The notes beneath the pieces are model-generated. The model was not told the DNA's origin. It was given only the letters and a program-made list of their open reading frames with translations, and searched no databases. Below are positions 20,190 through 28,463 of a stretch of 64,000 nt of DNA, in pieces. Made by a program: the position numbers and the translations under genes. The stretch covers positions 1-64,000 of the forward strand of contig JANRFH010000045.1 in NCBI GenBank assembly GCA_030725745.1, in the 5' to 3' direction. Position 1 is the stretch's first letter; every line of letters starts with the position of its first letter. The DNA is from Akkermansiaceae bacterium (lineage in GTDB: Bacteria > Verrucomicrobiota > Verrucomicrobiia > Verrucomicrobiales > Akkermansiaceae).

Positions 20190-20255
20190 TGTTCCGCAGA
20201 TGATTCAGCGCGTTCCTTTTTCCTGCGAGATTTTACGCCGATGAGATGGGTCGAA
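20190..20255. other. gap before the MITE-like element
   Basis: Between the FG-GAP stop and the terminal inverted repeat, nothing gene-like or clearly structured is seen. Confidence 0.4.
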
Positions 20256-20463
20256 TTAATACCACTTCGCAAAACAAACGAGCCGAATAGAGATTTTCAG
20301 ATGTAGGAAAATAGCGCTTCTCGTTTCTACTAAGAGCCGAGCGCTTTTCCAAAATGACTGCGTTACTCCTCGGTCATGGTGCTGGCACCACTCCTTCGTC
20401 GCGCCTTGTCCTTTCAGAAAATCACTTCGGTATTCGGCCCGTTTGTTTTACGAACTGGTATAA
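20256..20463. mobile_element. MITE-like element with 33-34 bp terminal inverted repeats
   Basis: The left end 20256-20289 and right end 20431-20463 are inverted copies: TTAATACC...GCCGAATA against its reverse complement ending GGTATAA, about 30 of 33 matching with one indel. Inside are further hairpins: GGAAAATAGCGCT with AGCGCTTTTCC, and the palindrome TGGTGCTGGCACCA. The 208-bp element has no transposase and no convincing ORF; a 62-codon frame at 20376-20564 runs out of it and is rejected. No clear target-site duplication is seen. It could be a miniature transposable element or a structured RNA. Confidence 0.6.
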
Positions 20464-20535
20464 GGTGTGACCTGGAGAGGTATTTGCGCTGCCGGAGATT
20501 ATCCCCATGCGTGAAGGTTGAATTTCTGGCGGAAC

Positions 20536-20574
20536 AAAAAAACGGCCGAAACCCGGATGGGTGACGACCGTTTA
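20536..20574 (-). terminator. terminator of the PEP-CTERM gene
   Basis: On the minus strand AAACGGTCG pairs with CGGCCGTTT (one G-T pair), with an inner ACCC/GGGT extension, followed by a run of T. It sits about 35 nt after the stop of the gene ending at 20609. Confidence 0.75.
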
Positions 20575-20608
20575 GAGTGTTAGGATTGTTTTTAAGGATA
20601 CGGGTCGC

Positions 20609-21667
20609 TTACCTGCGGCGGCGGAGGGCCAGCAGACCACCGGCAGCGAGCAGGGCGATGGAGGAAGGCTCAGGAACGTAAGTCACAGTGAGCAAGCCGT
20701 TGGCTCCGGAGTTGTCGACGTTGAAAGACCAGTTTGGGTCTGCCAGTGTTGCTGCCGACAGCACAAGGCCTTGGTCATCGATATCTTGACCCTCCAATTC
20801 AAGGAGCGTCCAGGTGCCGGACATAGCTGAACCGGTAAAGCCCAAGTTGAGCGTGGATCCGGCCAGAATCGTTACAAATGGGTTTAGAGTGGAGGTGTTT
20901 GTTTGTGCTTCGACGAACATTTTGGTGATGCCACCGCCATCAATCGTTGCATTCCAAAGGCTGGTGGAACCGGCCATTGCGAACCAGCCTGCGTCGGCAG
21001 CGGCGCCGCCAAGAGAAATTTCGGTAATGGCCGAACCGATTTGGGAAAATGTTCCGTTGTGTGCGACCGCAATGCCAGTACGAGTTTTCAGCGCACCACC
21101 TGAGATGGTAAACTGACCAGTTACGTTGTTTTGGCCTGAGTTACTACCGATGGAAATCGAATGTCCAAGGGCGAAATTCCCACCAAATCCACCCACAAGT
21201 GAGTTACTGCCGCGGCCAATATTCAAAAGGCCACCCGTAACGTTGACGCTACCGTCACTGTTTGTTGAGTGAGAGATCGCAAGCAAGTGGCCGATATCGT
21301 AGGAACCGCCCGAAACGTTGAGAGTCCCGGCAGAGCCGTTGCCAACAAAGTTACGAACCGTATTGCCTGCAGTGCCATCACTATGCGTGCCTGCTGAAAC
21401 ATTGAGGATGGAACCGCCCTGAATATTGGTTCTTCCTCCGGCGGAGTTTACGGTACGAGATACCGTGCTTCCATTGAGGATGTTTAGAGTATCGACGTTG
21501 GCGGGAACTGCATCGAGACCGGTAACCGAGTCTGCCCAGTTCGCAGCAGTGCTGAACTCATTGTCAACACCCCCTCCACCGTCCCAGTTAAGAGTAGCAG
21601 CGTTGGAAGTGCCAGAGAATGCCAAGGCAATAGCCGAGGCGAACATCATTTGTTGTTTTGTTTTCAT
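20609..21667 (-). CDS. PEP-CTERM sorting-domain surface protein
   Basis: The 352-residue protein starts with a signal peptide (cleavage near GTSNAAT), then a Gly/Asn/Ser/Thr-rich beta-helix-like region of the autotransporter-associated type (repeats such as GGSYDIG, GGLLNIG, GGALKT). It ends in VPEPSSIALLAAGGLLALRRRR, the PEP-CTERM signal: P-E-P, membrane helix, Arg cluster. It should be exported and processed by an exosortase (EpsH/XrtX type). No exosortase gene is in the window. Its 5' leader carries a small hairpin (21700-21720). Confidence 0.92.
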   Translation of the reverse strand: MKTKQQMMFASAIALAFSGTSNAATLNWDGGGGVDNEFSTAANWADSVTGLDAVPANVDTLNILNGSTVSRTVNSAGGRTNIQGGSILNVSAGTHSDGTAGNTVRNFVGNGSAGTLNVSGGSYDIGHLLAISHSTNSDGSVNVTGGLLNIGRGSNSLVGGFGGNFALGHSISIGSNSGQNNVTGQFTISGGALKTRTGIAVAHNGTFSQIGSAITEISLGGAAADAGWFAMAGSTSLWNATIDGGGITKMFVEAQTNTSTLNPFVTILAGSTLNLGFTGSAMSGTWTLLELEGQDIDDQGLVLSAATLADPNWSFNVDNSGANGLLTVTYVPEPSSIALLAAGGLLALRRRR

Positions 21668-21699
21668 GGTTTTTGTTTCGGATACGAGAGTCCAAAACG

Positions 21700-21720
21700 A
21701 CTTTCATTTTTAATGAAAGT
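21700..21720 (-). promoter_or_regulatory. hairpin in the PEP-CTERM gene leader
   Basis: A perfect 9-bp stem (ACTTTCATT/AATGAAAGT) with a three-base loop, 33 nt upstream of the start codon at 21667. It could influence translation or mRNA stability. No promoter could be assigned firmly in the remaining 200 bp up to the next gene. Confidence 0.45.
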
Positions 21721-21923
21721 TGGGTTTTGAGGACATCTACTCTGCTAGCTAGTTTTCATCAGATTGCAGGCATCGTCAATGTCTTTGAAGTTGTATTTAC
21801 GGTTTCAGGCTTTGTCTTTTCATGATGTTGCGAGTCATCAAAAAGGGGTCTAATTTCGGGAAATGTTGCTGAAAGAGTCATCTGAAAAATTCCTGTCTGG
21901 CGTAATTTTGAGGTATTTGCCAA

Positions 21924-22577
21924 ATGCGGGATGTGCGAGCGGTAGTATCGGGTATGAAGGAGTTCTTGGAGGTTGAATATTCCTATATGATCCAGCGACT
22001 TCCATTTTCCTACGCAGGCATCGATGGCGACATGGGTCGGCTCGGGGTGCTGCTGGGGGAGGTGTTCGCGTTGGCGGGTGTGGGGTTTTCCGGGAAGTTG
22101 GCGGTGCTAAATCTTGCCTGTGGGCGAGCGGATGAGACCGGAGTGCTGGCGGAGGCGGTTGCACCTGCGCAGGTTGGGTTTTATCTGGGGATGGATCTGC
22201 GGGCGGATGCGATTGCCGAGGCGAAGAAACGCTGGGAGCTGCCGGGTGGGGAAATTGAATTCCGCGAGGGGAATGCGGCGATGATTGGGAGGATGGAGGG
22301 GCTGCCGGAGTTCGATCTCGTTTTCATCCGGCATCAAAATTACTGGCATGAGCCGATGGTGTGGGAGGGTATTCTCGATGAGGCGCTGGCGGCGCTCAAA
22401 GACGGGGGGAAACTTGTATGCACGTCATACTTCGATCTGGAGCACGAGCTTTTCACGGCGAGCATGCGGGCGCGGGGAGCGAGGCAGCTGGCGAATGTGA
22501 GGAATGCATCCTCGCGCGCTCTCCCGGATGCGGAGGGGAAAAGCGTGGATCGGTGGGTGGGTGTGTGGGGAAAATGA
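21924..22577 (+). CDS. class I SAM-dependent methyltransferase-like protein
   Basis: The 217-residue protein has motif I as LNLACGRADETG, an acidic motif II end in YLGMDLRADAIAEAK, and a motif IV/V-like FDLVFIRHQNYWHEP followed by ALKDGGKLVCTSYFD. This is the class I methyltransferase order. The target is unknown. The start could be 21924 (GAGG ten bases upstream) or the later ATG at 21954. It converges on the nitroreductase with only 4 bp between stops, so no terminator fits there. Confidence 0.7.
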   Translation: MRDVRAVVSGMKEFLEVEYSYMIQRLPFSYAGIDGDMGRLGVLLGEVFALAGVGFSGKLAVLNLACGRADETGVLAEAVAPAQVGFYLGMDLRADAIAEAKKRWELPGGEIEFREGNAAMIGRMEGLPEFDLVFIRHQNYWHEPMVWEGILDEALAALKDGGKLVCTSYFDLEHELFTASMRARGARQLANVRNASSRALPDAEGKSVDRWVGVWGK

Positions 22578-22581
22578 TCGC

Positions 22582-23226
22582 TCAGATATGAGCGATGACG
22601 TTTTCCTCGGGGAAACGAGCTTTGGGGGCGGTGGCGTATTTGTCGTCTGCGGAGCGGTAGCCTAGGGCGCAGGCGACGGCGGTGGCGTAGCCGGAGTCTT
22701 TAAGCCCGAGGATTTCGTCGTAATCAGCTGGGGAGATGCCTTCGAGCGGGCAGGTATCGATGCCCATGAAGGCGGCGGAGGTCATGAGCTGGCCTAGGGC
22801 GATGTAGACCTGCCTCGTGTTCCACGCCTGTTTGGTAGGAGTGTCCATGGCGCTGGAGAAAGAGGAAATCATACCGGAAAGGCCAGCAAGGTTTTCGACG
22901 GGCGTGCCCTGCACTTCGGATAGGCGGGCGACCCATGTGTCGATATGCTCTTGGGTCAGATCCGTGCGGGCGGTGAGGACGACGAGGTGCGAGGCGTCGG
23001 TGACTTGTCCCTGGCCCCATGAGGCGGCCTTGAGTTTTTCGCGGAGTTCTGTGGAGTCGATGACTAGGAATTTCCAGGGCTGGAGGCCGAAGGAAGATGG
23101 GGTGAGCGCGAGTGAGGATTCAAGGGCGGCCCAGTCTTCGGTAGAAATTTTCCGGGAGGAATCGAAGGCCTTGGTGGCGTAGCGGAAATTGAGTGCGGAG
23201 AGGAGATCTTGTGGTGAAACGGCCAT
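22582..23226 (-). CDS. NAD(P)H nitroreductase family protein
   Basis: FMN-dependent oxidoreductase of 214 residues. Family features are RYATKAFD near 17-24 (FMN phosphate contacts), LTPSSFGLQPWKFLVI, the GQLMTSAAFMGIDTCPLEG segment, and the C-terminal ATAVACALGYRSADD. It is closest in style to NfsB/YdgI-type enzymes that reduce nitro compounds or quinones. The ATG at 23226 is preferred over an upstream in-frame codon. It lies 10 nt downstream of lptD and may be co-transcribed with it. Confidence 0.9.
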   Translation of the reverse strand: MAVSPQDLLSALNFRYATKAFDSSRKISTEDWAALESSLALTPSSFGLQPWKFLVIDSTELREKLKAASWGQGQVTDASHLVVLTARTDLTQEHIDTWVARLSEVQGTPVENLAGLSGMISSFSSAMDTPTKQAWNTRQVYIALGQLMTSAAFMGIDTCPLEGISPADYDEILGLKDSGYATAVACALGYRSADDKYATAPKARFPEENVIAHI

Positions 23227-23236
23227 GATAGGCGGA

Positions 23237-25708
23237 CTATTCCGCATCGAGCGTGAATGGCAAGGAAGCGGATGGGAAATTTTTCAGAGTGAGGCTGAAG
23301 ATGATGCCGAATTCGTCTTCAAAGCGGTTGTCGCGGTGGCTGATGCCAACTCCGGCGACGAAATTACCAAAATCTCGGTGAACGGTGTATTGCTGGATCT
23401 CGAGGGTGCCGTCGTCCATTTCAAAGACATGGCTGGTGCCTATGCCCCAGTTTTCAGAGAGGCGGAGGTAGGTGGCGAGCTCGATGCGGTCGGAATCAAG
23501 CAGGACGGGGTGGTTGTTGAGGTGGCGATAGGCGAGGGAGATTTCCATGTCGCTATAGGGCTGATAGCGGACGCGGGTGCTTAGCTCTGAGAATCCGGAG
23601 CCGCCACCCAAGATCGGGATTTGGGTCTCAAGGTCGAGGCCAAGCCATGGCAGCGGCTGCCAGCGGAAGTCGTTGTAGAGGTTTGACCACTCGCGCTCGC
23701 CCTCGGGATCGTCGAAGTATTTGTCCACGTAGGTATCGACGAAGAGCCAATCGTGAGACTGACCGTCGCGGCGCGTGATGAGCTGGTTGCGGACTCCGAG
23801 GCGGAGGATGTTCCAGCTGTCCAGCTCATCGATGGCAGTGTAGCGGGAGGGATCGAGCGGGCGTGGGCGAGTGGTGAAGGTGAGGCGGTCGATGCGCGGG
23901 TAGTCCTGATTGAGCTCGTCTGCGGCGACGACCGACCAGTTCGCGTAGGGCTGGATGACGTGCATGAGCCCGTCTAGGCCAAGGTCGTGGTTCTGAGTTC
24001 CGTATCGTTTGGAAAATTTCACAGCAGCTTCGGCTCCACCGTGGAGGATGAAGCGTGCATCGTTGTTCTCCGGCCCCTGGACGGAGGAGTAGTGTGTGTA
24101 GGCGGCACCGATACGGGGAGTGAAGGTGAACCAATCGTCGTGGGTGAGGGGGAGGGAGAAGTTTTGATTCGTGTGGAATCGGTTGTAGCCCGTTTCGAGG
24201 AGCTGGGCGCGGATTGAGGCGATGCGCGGGTCAGCGGGATTGATGGCGCGTAGTGCATTGATTCGTTGGACGAGTGTGCGTTCGTAGCCATTGAGCTGGG
24301 AGAGTAGGCCTGGAATCAAAGGGTCGTTGACCGGGAGGGTGAGCAGGGGATTGATGATGTTTCGGCGGGTAAGATCCGCTACCTCTACTCCACGGAAAGA
24401 GAAGGATGTCTGCCCTTCGTGGAGGAAGGGCGAGCCAAAGAGCGGCCTGCGCACCTGATCAAAGGCGATCTCCGGGCTCTGTGTATCGGCGCGGTAGAAA
24501 TCGTTCAGCCGGAAGCGCCCGTAAATCGAAAGGAGTGAGTCGCCGTCGTTGCGGAACAGGCCGATGGTGTTGTCGGGAGAGGGGTCGGTGCGGTAGTTAC
24601 GCGGGTCGAAATCCTCAAGGTAGTATTCGTCGGAAAGGAGCGTGAGGTTCGTATCGAGCCTCCAGTCTGCGTCGTTTTCGATGTCGAATTCCACGCGGTT
24701 TTTGAGTTGTACCTTGTAGCGGTTCGGATCGATGCTGTTGCGGGGGAACCCATCGCGGCTTTCGCTGGGGTCGGCATCGTTGAGGTAATAGAGGCTGAGC
24801 CCTGTAATTTCCTTGCTGTTTTCTTCGCGAGTATCAACGAGATCGAGTCCAACGGCGACGCCACGGCTAGCGCGGATATCAAAGCGCCAGCGAGAGAGCA
24901 GCCATGCGCCTTCTTTTTCCCCTGTAACGGGATTGGGTGTGCCTCCGAGCATGATGCCATAGGTGTTGAGGAGGTATGGGCCCCAGTGGGAGCGTGCTCC
25001 GGGGACAAAATGATAGCCGAGTTCGGAATCAAGTGGCTGGCTGAGATATGGGAGCCAAAAAATGGGAGTGTCTCCGGCGTAGAGCTTGAGGTTGTGGAAG
25101 GTGACCCTATCGCCGGGATAGACGGTTGTTCGATCAGAGCGCACCCAGTAGTTAGGGTTTTCCACATCGTGAGTGGTGACTCCGGCATTCTCCCCGACGA
25201 ATACGGTCTGCCCTCCGTTAGATTGGGCGGTGAACTTGCCAGCTTCAAGGATGATTGGATCGAGCGACACCCTCAGCGCGGATGCATCGAGCACCCTTTT
25301 CTCGTAGTAGTAAACGGCGCTGTCTCCGCGCTGGAGATTGTTTCCCTGATAGATGGACACGTTGCCGTTGAAGGTCACCGTCTTCTCTTTCAGATCGAGA
25401 CGGGCGCGGTCGGAGAAAATTTCGAGGCCGTTGTCGCCTGAGACTTTGATGGGGCCTCCAAGTGTGATGCCTTCTTCAGGGTTGCCTTCGATGACGCCGC
25501 CGCCGTTTTCGATCTTGAGGTTTTCCGGGATGACGGGTGCGTCTTGAACACCTCCGAACGGAATTTCCGGAGCCGGGACAGGCTGGATGAGTTCGACAGG
25601 GACAGGAATCGGTTCGATAGGGGATAGCATGCCCTCGTCCTGAGCCATGATGGTGATCGGAAGAAGCGGCAGGAGCCGAAACGTGGAGATAAAACGGGCG
25701 GTCAACAT
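23237..25708 (-). CDS. lptD: LPS-assembly outer-membrane protein LptD/OstA
   Basis: Forms the outer-membrane translocon that inserts LPS with LptE. The 823-residue protein has a signal peptide (ends ITIMAQDE), an N-terminal OstA/LptA-like beta-jellyroll with GLEIFSDRARLDLKEKTVTFNGNVSIYQ, then the barrel region with DTPIFWLPYLSQP and many alternating strands, ending with aromatic residues near the C-terminus. A Pro/Glu-rich linker precedes the jellyroll. Its presence supports an LPS-bearing outer membrane. The ATG at 25708 is chosen for the signal peptide. Confidence 0.9.
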   Translation of the reverse strand: MLTARFISTFRLLPLLPITIMAQDEGMLSPIEPIPVPVELIQPVPAPEIPFGGVQDAPVIPENLKIENGGGVIEGNPEEGITLGGPIKVSGDNGLEIFSDRARLDLKEKTVTFNGNVSIYQGNNLQRGDSAVYYYEKRVLDASALRVSLDPIILEAGKFTAQSNGGQTVFVGENAGVTTHDVENPNYWVRSDRTTVYPGDRVTFHNLKLYAGDTPIFWLPYLSQPLDSELGYHFVPGARSHWGPYLLNTYGIMLGGTPNPVTGEKEGAWLLSRWRFDIRASRGVAVGLDLVDTREENSKEITGLSLYYLNDADPSESRDGFPRNSIDPNRYKVQLKNRVEFDIENDADWRLDTNLTLLSDEYYLEDFDPRNYRTDPSPDNTIGLFRNDGDSLLSIYGRFRLNDFYRADTQSPEIAFDQVRRPLFGSPFLHEGQTSFSFRGVEVADLTRRNIINPLLTLPVNDPLIPGLLSQLNGYERTLVQRINALRAINPADPRIASIRAQLLETGYNRFHTNQNFSLPLTHDDWFTFTPRIGAAYTHYSSVQGPENNDARFILHGGAEAAVKFSKRYGTQNHDLGLDGLMHVIQPYANWSVVAADELNQDYPRIDRLTFTTRPRPLDPSRYTAIDELDSWNILRLGVRNQLITRRDGQSHDWLFVDTYVDKYFDDPEGEREWSNLYNDFRWQPLPWLGLDLETQIPILGGGSGFSELSTRVRYQPYSDMEISLAYRHLNNHPVLLDSDRIELATYLRLSENWGIGTSHVFEMDDGTLEIQQYTVHRDFGNFVAGVGISHRDNRFEDEFGIIFSLTLKNFPSASLPFTLDAE

Positions 25709-25846
25709 CGCTGCAAAGTCAACAGGATGTGGCGGGGTGGAGTAAAGAAGCAAGATGCCGCATGGTATCATGAAATAATTGCGATCTCCGGTGGAGTCCA
25801 TGATTTGACTTTTTACTAGGCTCGAGCGAGTGCAGCATCCTCGCAG

Positions 25847-27268
25847 ATGAAGGTGGGGATAAGGTCTGTTGCTGTGGTAGCCCTAGCGGCTTTGATGGCG
25901 GGATGTGCGGCGTTTTCTCCAGAGAGCCGGATGGGAGATATGGGTGCGCCCGGTGGCTGGGCGGCGAGCAAAGAAGCGAAGGCGGGTATTGATAGGAACT
26001 GGGTGGGGAAGATCGGCGGCTCCGAGCTGCGCGGGCTGGTGGATGAGGCGATCGGCAACAACCCGGACATGCGTGCAGCGGCAGCGCGTGTGGAGAAAGC
26101 CGGGGCGGAGGCGAAAATAGCGGGCGCAGGGCGTTTGCCGAGTCTGGGGCTTGGCGGCAATGGGCAGCGGGCGAAGCAGAATTTCATCGGATTTCCCTTC
26201 GGCGGAGCTGGTGGCGGGGTGCCATCGAATATTTCCCAGCAGTTCGGGGTGAATCTGAATGCGGCGTGGGAAATTGACGTGTGGGGGCGTGCTAAGGCTG
26301 GGCAGGAGGCAGCCATCGCCGATGCGGAAGCTCGTAAATACGAATACGAGGCGGCGCGTGTTTCGCTAGCTGGGCAGGTGGCGAAGGCATGGCTTGCCCT
26401 GGGTGAGTCGAACGAGCAGGTGGCTCTCGCTGAGCAGGCAGTGACGGCTAGCAAGGTGCTGGCGGATGCGGTGAGGGAGCGCTTCGAGCGCGCAATCCTT
26501 GATGACGGTGGCTCGCCCGCACAGGTGCGGCTCACGGAGGCAGAGGTGGCATCTCGGCAGGGGGCGCTGGCGGAGAGGAAACAGGAGCGCGAGCGGGTGC
26601 TGCGGCAGTTGGAGATATTGTTGGGGAAATATCCCTCGGGCAGCTTGGCGGCTGGGGCGCGTTTGCCGGAATTTCCCGGCTCGACACCTTCGGGGCTGCC
26701 TTCCGAGCTGTTGCAAAGGAGGCCGGATATCCTTGCGGCGGAGCGCAGCCTTGCCTCAGCGGGCAGGAAGCTGAAGCAGAGCAAGCTCGCACGTTTCCCT
26801 AGCCTGAGCCTCACGGGATCCGCCGGGACGACGACTGAATCCTTGCGCGATGTGCTCCGCAGCGACTTCGGCGTATGGTCTCTCGGCGGGAGCCTGAGCC
26901 AGCCGATTTTCCAAGGTGGCGAGATCCAAGGCGGGATCGAGAAAGCCAGTGCGACTGAGCGCGAGGAAGCCGCGAAACTTCAGAAAACGGTTCTCGAAGC
27001 CTTTGGCGAGGTCGAGCAGGCCTTGGTGGCGGAGACTTTCCTCTCACAGCGCGAGGCTGCGGGAAAAAAATCAGCGCAGCTCTCCGAGGATGCCGCGGAG
27101 CGTGCGGGGGAGGAGTTCGCCGCAGGCACGGGCGAGGTGCTGACCCTTATCGATGCGACCCAGCGCCAGATTGATTCCGCAAGCCAGTATGCCGCGATCC
27201 GGCGTTTGCGTTTGGAGAACCGAGTCGATCTTCATCTCGCCCTCGGCGGGGATTTTAAAGCCAGATAA
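25847..27268 (+). CDS. outer-membrane efflux lipoprotein (NodT/OprM type)
   Basis: The 473-residue protein has a lipoprotein signal with lipobox LMAGC (lipidated C20) and two internally repeated TolC/OEP domains made of long helices (NPDMRAAAARVEKAGAEAKIAGAG; AAWEIDVWGRAKAGQEAAIADAEARK). LLQRRPDILAAERSL is the classic mid-protein signature of the NodT family. It should form the trimeric outer-membrane channel of the adjoining RND pump. First gene of a three-gene operon; 7 nt separate it from the adaptor gene. Confidence 0.93.
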   Translation: MKVGIRSVAVVALAALMAGCAAFSPESRMGDMGAPGGWAASKEAKAGIDRNWVGKIGGSELRGLVDEAIGNNPDMRAAAARVEKAGAEAKIAGAGRLPSLGLGGNGQRAKQNFIGFPFGGAGGGVPSNISQQFGVNLNAAWEIDVWGRAKAGQEAAIADAEARKYEYEAARVSLAGQVAKAWLALGESNEQVALAEQAVTASKVLADAVRERFERAILDDGGSPAQVRLTEAEVASRQGALAERKQERERVLRQLEILLGKYPSGSLAAGARLPEFPGSTPSGLPSELLQRRPDILAAERSLASAGRKLKQSKLARFPSLSLTGSAGTTTESLRDVLRSDFGVWSLGGSLSQPIFQGGEIQGGIEKASATEREEAAKLQKTVLEAFGEVEQALVAETFLSQREAAGKKSAQLSEDAAERAGEEFAAGTGEVLTLIDATQRQIDSASQYAAIRRLRLENRVDLHLALGGDFKAR

Positions 27269-27275
27269 TGACACC

Positions 27276-28463
27276 ATGAGCGAAGGAAAATGCGAAGCTG
27301 AGCGGAAGACGGAAGTGAGGGCGGTGGTGTCGTTTCTTGTGATTCTTGGTATTATCGGAGTCACTGTGCTGGGCTTGTTTTTGCTCATTATCAATCGCCG
27401 CGTGGCCAAGGAGGATGAGAAGCAGCGCATTGTCCCTGCTGTGGAGGTGATGGAAGTTTTCATAGAGGATCATCCGGTGAAAATTAATACGCAGGGCGTG
27501 GTGGAGAGCGTGCGGGAGACCATGCTCGCGGCGGAAGTCGGCGGGCGCGTGATGATGATTTCGGATTCGCTGCGCCGTGGCGGGAAGGTGGAGAAAGATG
27601 ATCTATTGGTGCAGATTGATCCGGCGGATTATCGCTCGGCGCTTGCGGCGTCGGAGGTGAGGTTGGCGGAGGCGGAGCTGGCGCTCCAGCAGGAGATGGC
27701 AAAGGTTGAGCAAGCTCAGCTGGATTGGTCAAAGCTGGGGAATGGCAAGCCGCTGAACCCTTTAGTACTACGAGAGCCGTATTTGGCAGCAGCGAAGGCC
27801 AAGGTGGAATCCGCGCAACAAGATGCCCTGAAAGCACGCCGCGATCTGGATCGCACGGAGATACACGCCCCCTTCGATGCGGGAGTGCGTGCGGTAAACG
27901 TGGAGGTCGGCTCTGTAGCGAGCCCTAGCATGATGGTTGCGGAGCTGTATTCCAACGATGAGCTGGAAGTCAGACTGCCGTTGAGCCTAGAGGACTTCGG
28001 CTTCGTGGCGAGGGATGAAAAAGGCAACGTGAGAGGCGAGGTGAAGCTCACGGGCAAGATCGGCACACAGAGCTACGTGTGGCTGGCCGAGCCGGTGCGT
28101 GTGGATCCGGAAATCGATAGGAAAACGCTTTCGGCAAGTGTGGTCGTGAAAGTTCTGGTGGCGGATCGCACGGAGTTTCCGCTGCCACCGGTAGGGCTTT
28201 TCGTAAAGGTGGAGATGGAGGGAGAAATGCTCGAGGATATCGCAGAGATCCCTCGCCGCGCTCTGATGGAAGGCGGGCGTGTCATCGTCATGGGAGATGA
28301 TGGGAAAATAGATTTCCGAGAAGTAGAGCTGGTGAGAATGACTGAGAAAACAGCAGTGGTTCACGGCGGGCTTGAGGGCGGTGAAAAGATCGTGCTAACA
28401 CGTCTATCAGCGCCTGTCGTAGGCATGGAGGTTGCGCCTGAACCTGCGGAGGAAGAAAAATGA
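27276..28463 (+). CDS. RND efflux periplasmic adaptor
   Basis: The 395-residue membrane-fusion protein has an N-terminal membrane anchor (about 16-38, VVSFLVILGIIGVTVLGLFLL), the lipoyl half with GRVMMISDSLRRGGKVEKDDLLVQIDP, a helical hairpin, and the second half ending TEIHAPFDAGVRAVNVEVGS. Beta-barrel and membrane-proximal domains follow, and the tail is acidic. It bridges the pump and the outer-membrane channel. Its stop overlaps the pump start (ATGA), so the two are translationally coupled. Confidence 0.93.
   Translation: MSEGKCEAERKTEVRAVVSFLVILGIIGVTVLGLFLLIINRRVAKEDEKQRIVPAVEVMEVFIEDHPVKINTQGVVESVRETMLAAEVGGRVMMISDSLRRGGKVEKDDLLVQIDPADYRSALAASEVRLAEAELALQQEMAKVEQAQLDWSKLGNGKPLNPLVLREPYLAAAKAKVESAQQDALKARRDLDRTEIHAPFDAGVRAVNVEVGSVASPSMMVAELYSNDELEVRLPLSLEDFGFVARDEKGNVRGEVKLTGKIGTQSYVWLAEPVRVDPEIDRKTLSASVVVKVLVADRTEFPLPPVGLFVKVEMEGEMLEDIAEIPRRALMEGGRVIVMGDDGKIDFREVELVRMTEKTAVVHGGLEGGEKIVLTRLSAPVVGMEVAPEPAEEEK

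Noticed and set aside
20376-20564. 62-codon frame running out of the MITE-like element
   Set aside because: It crosses a structured repeat boundary and the terminator of the neighbouring gene, with no protein-like pattern.
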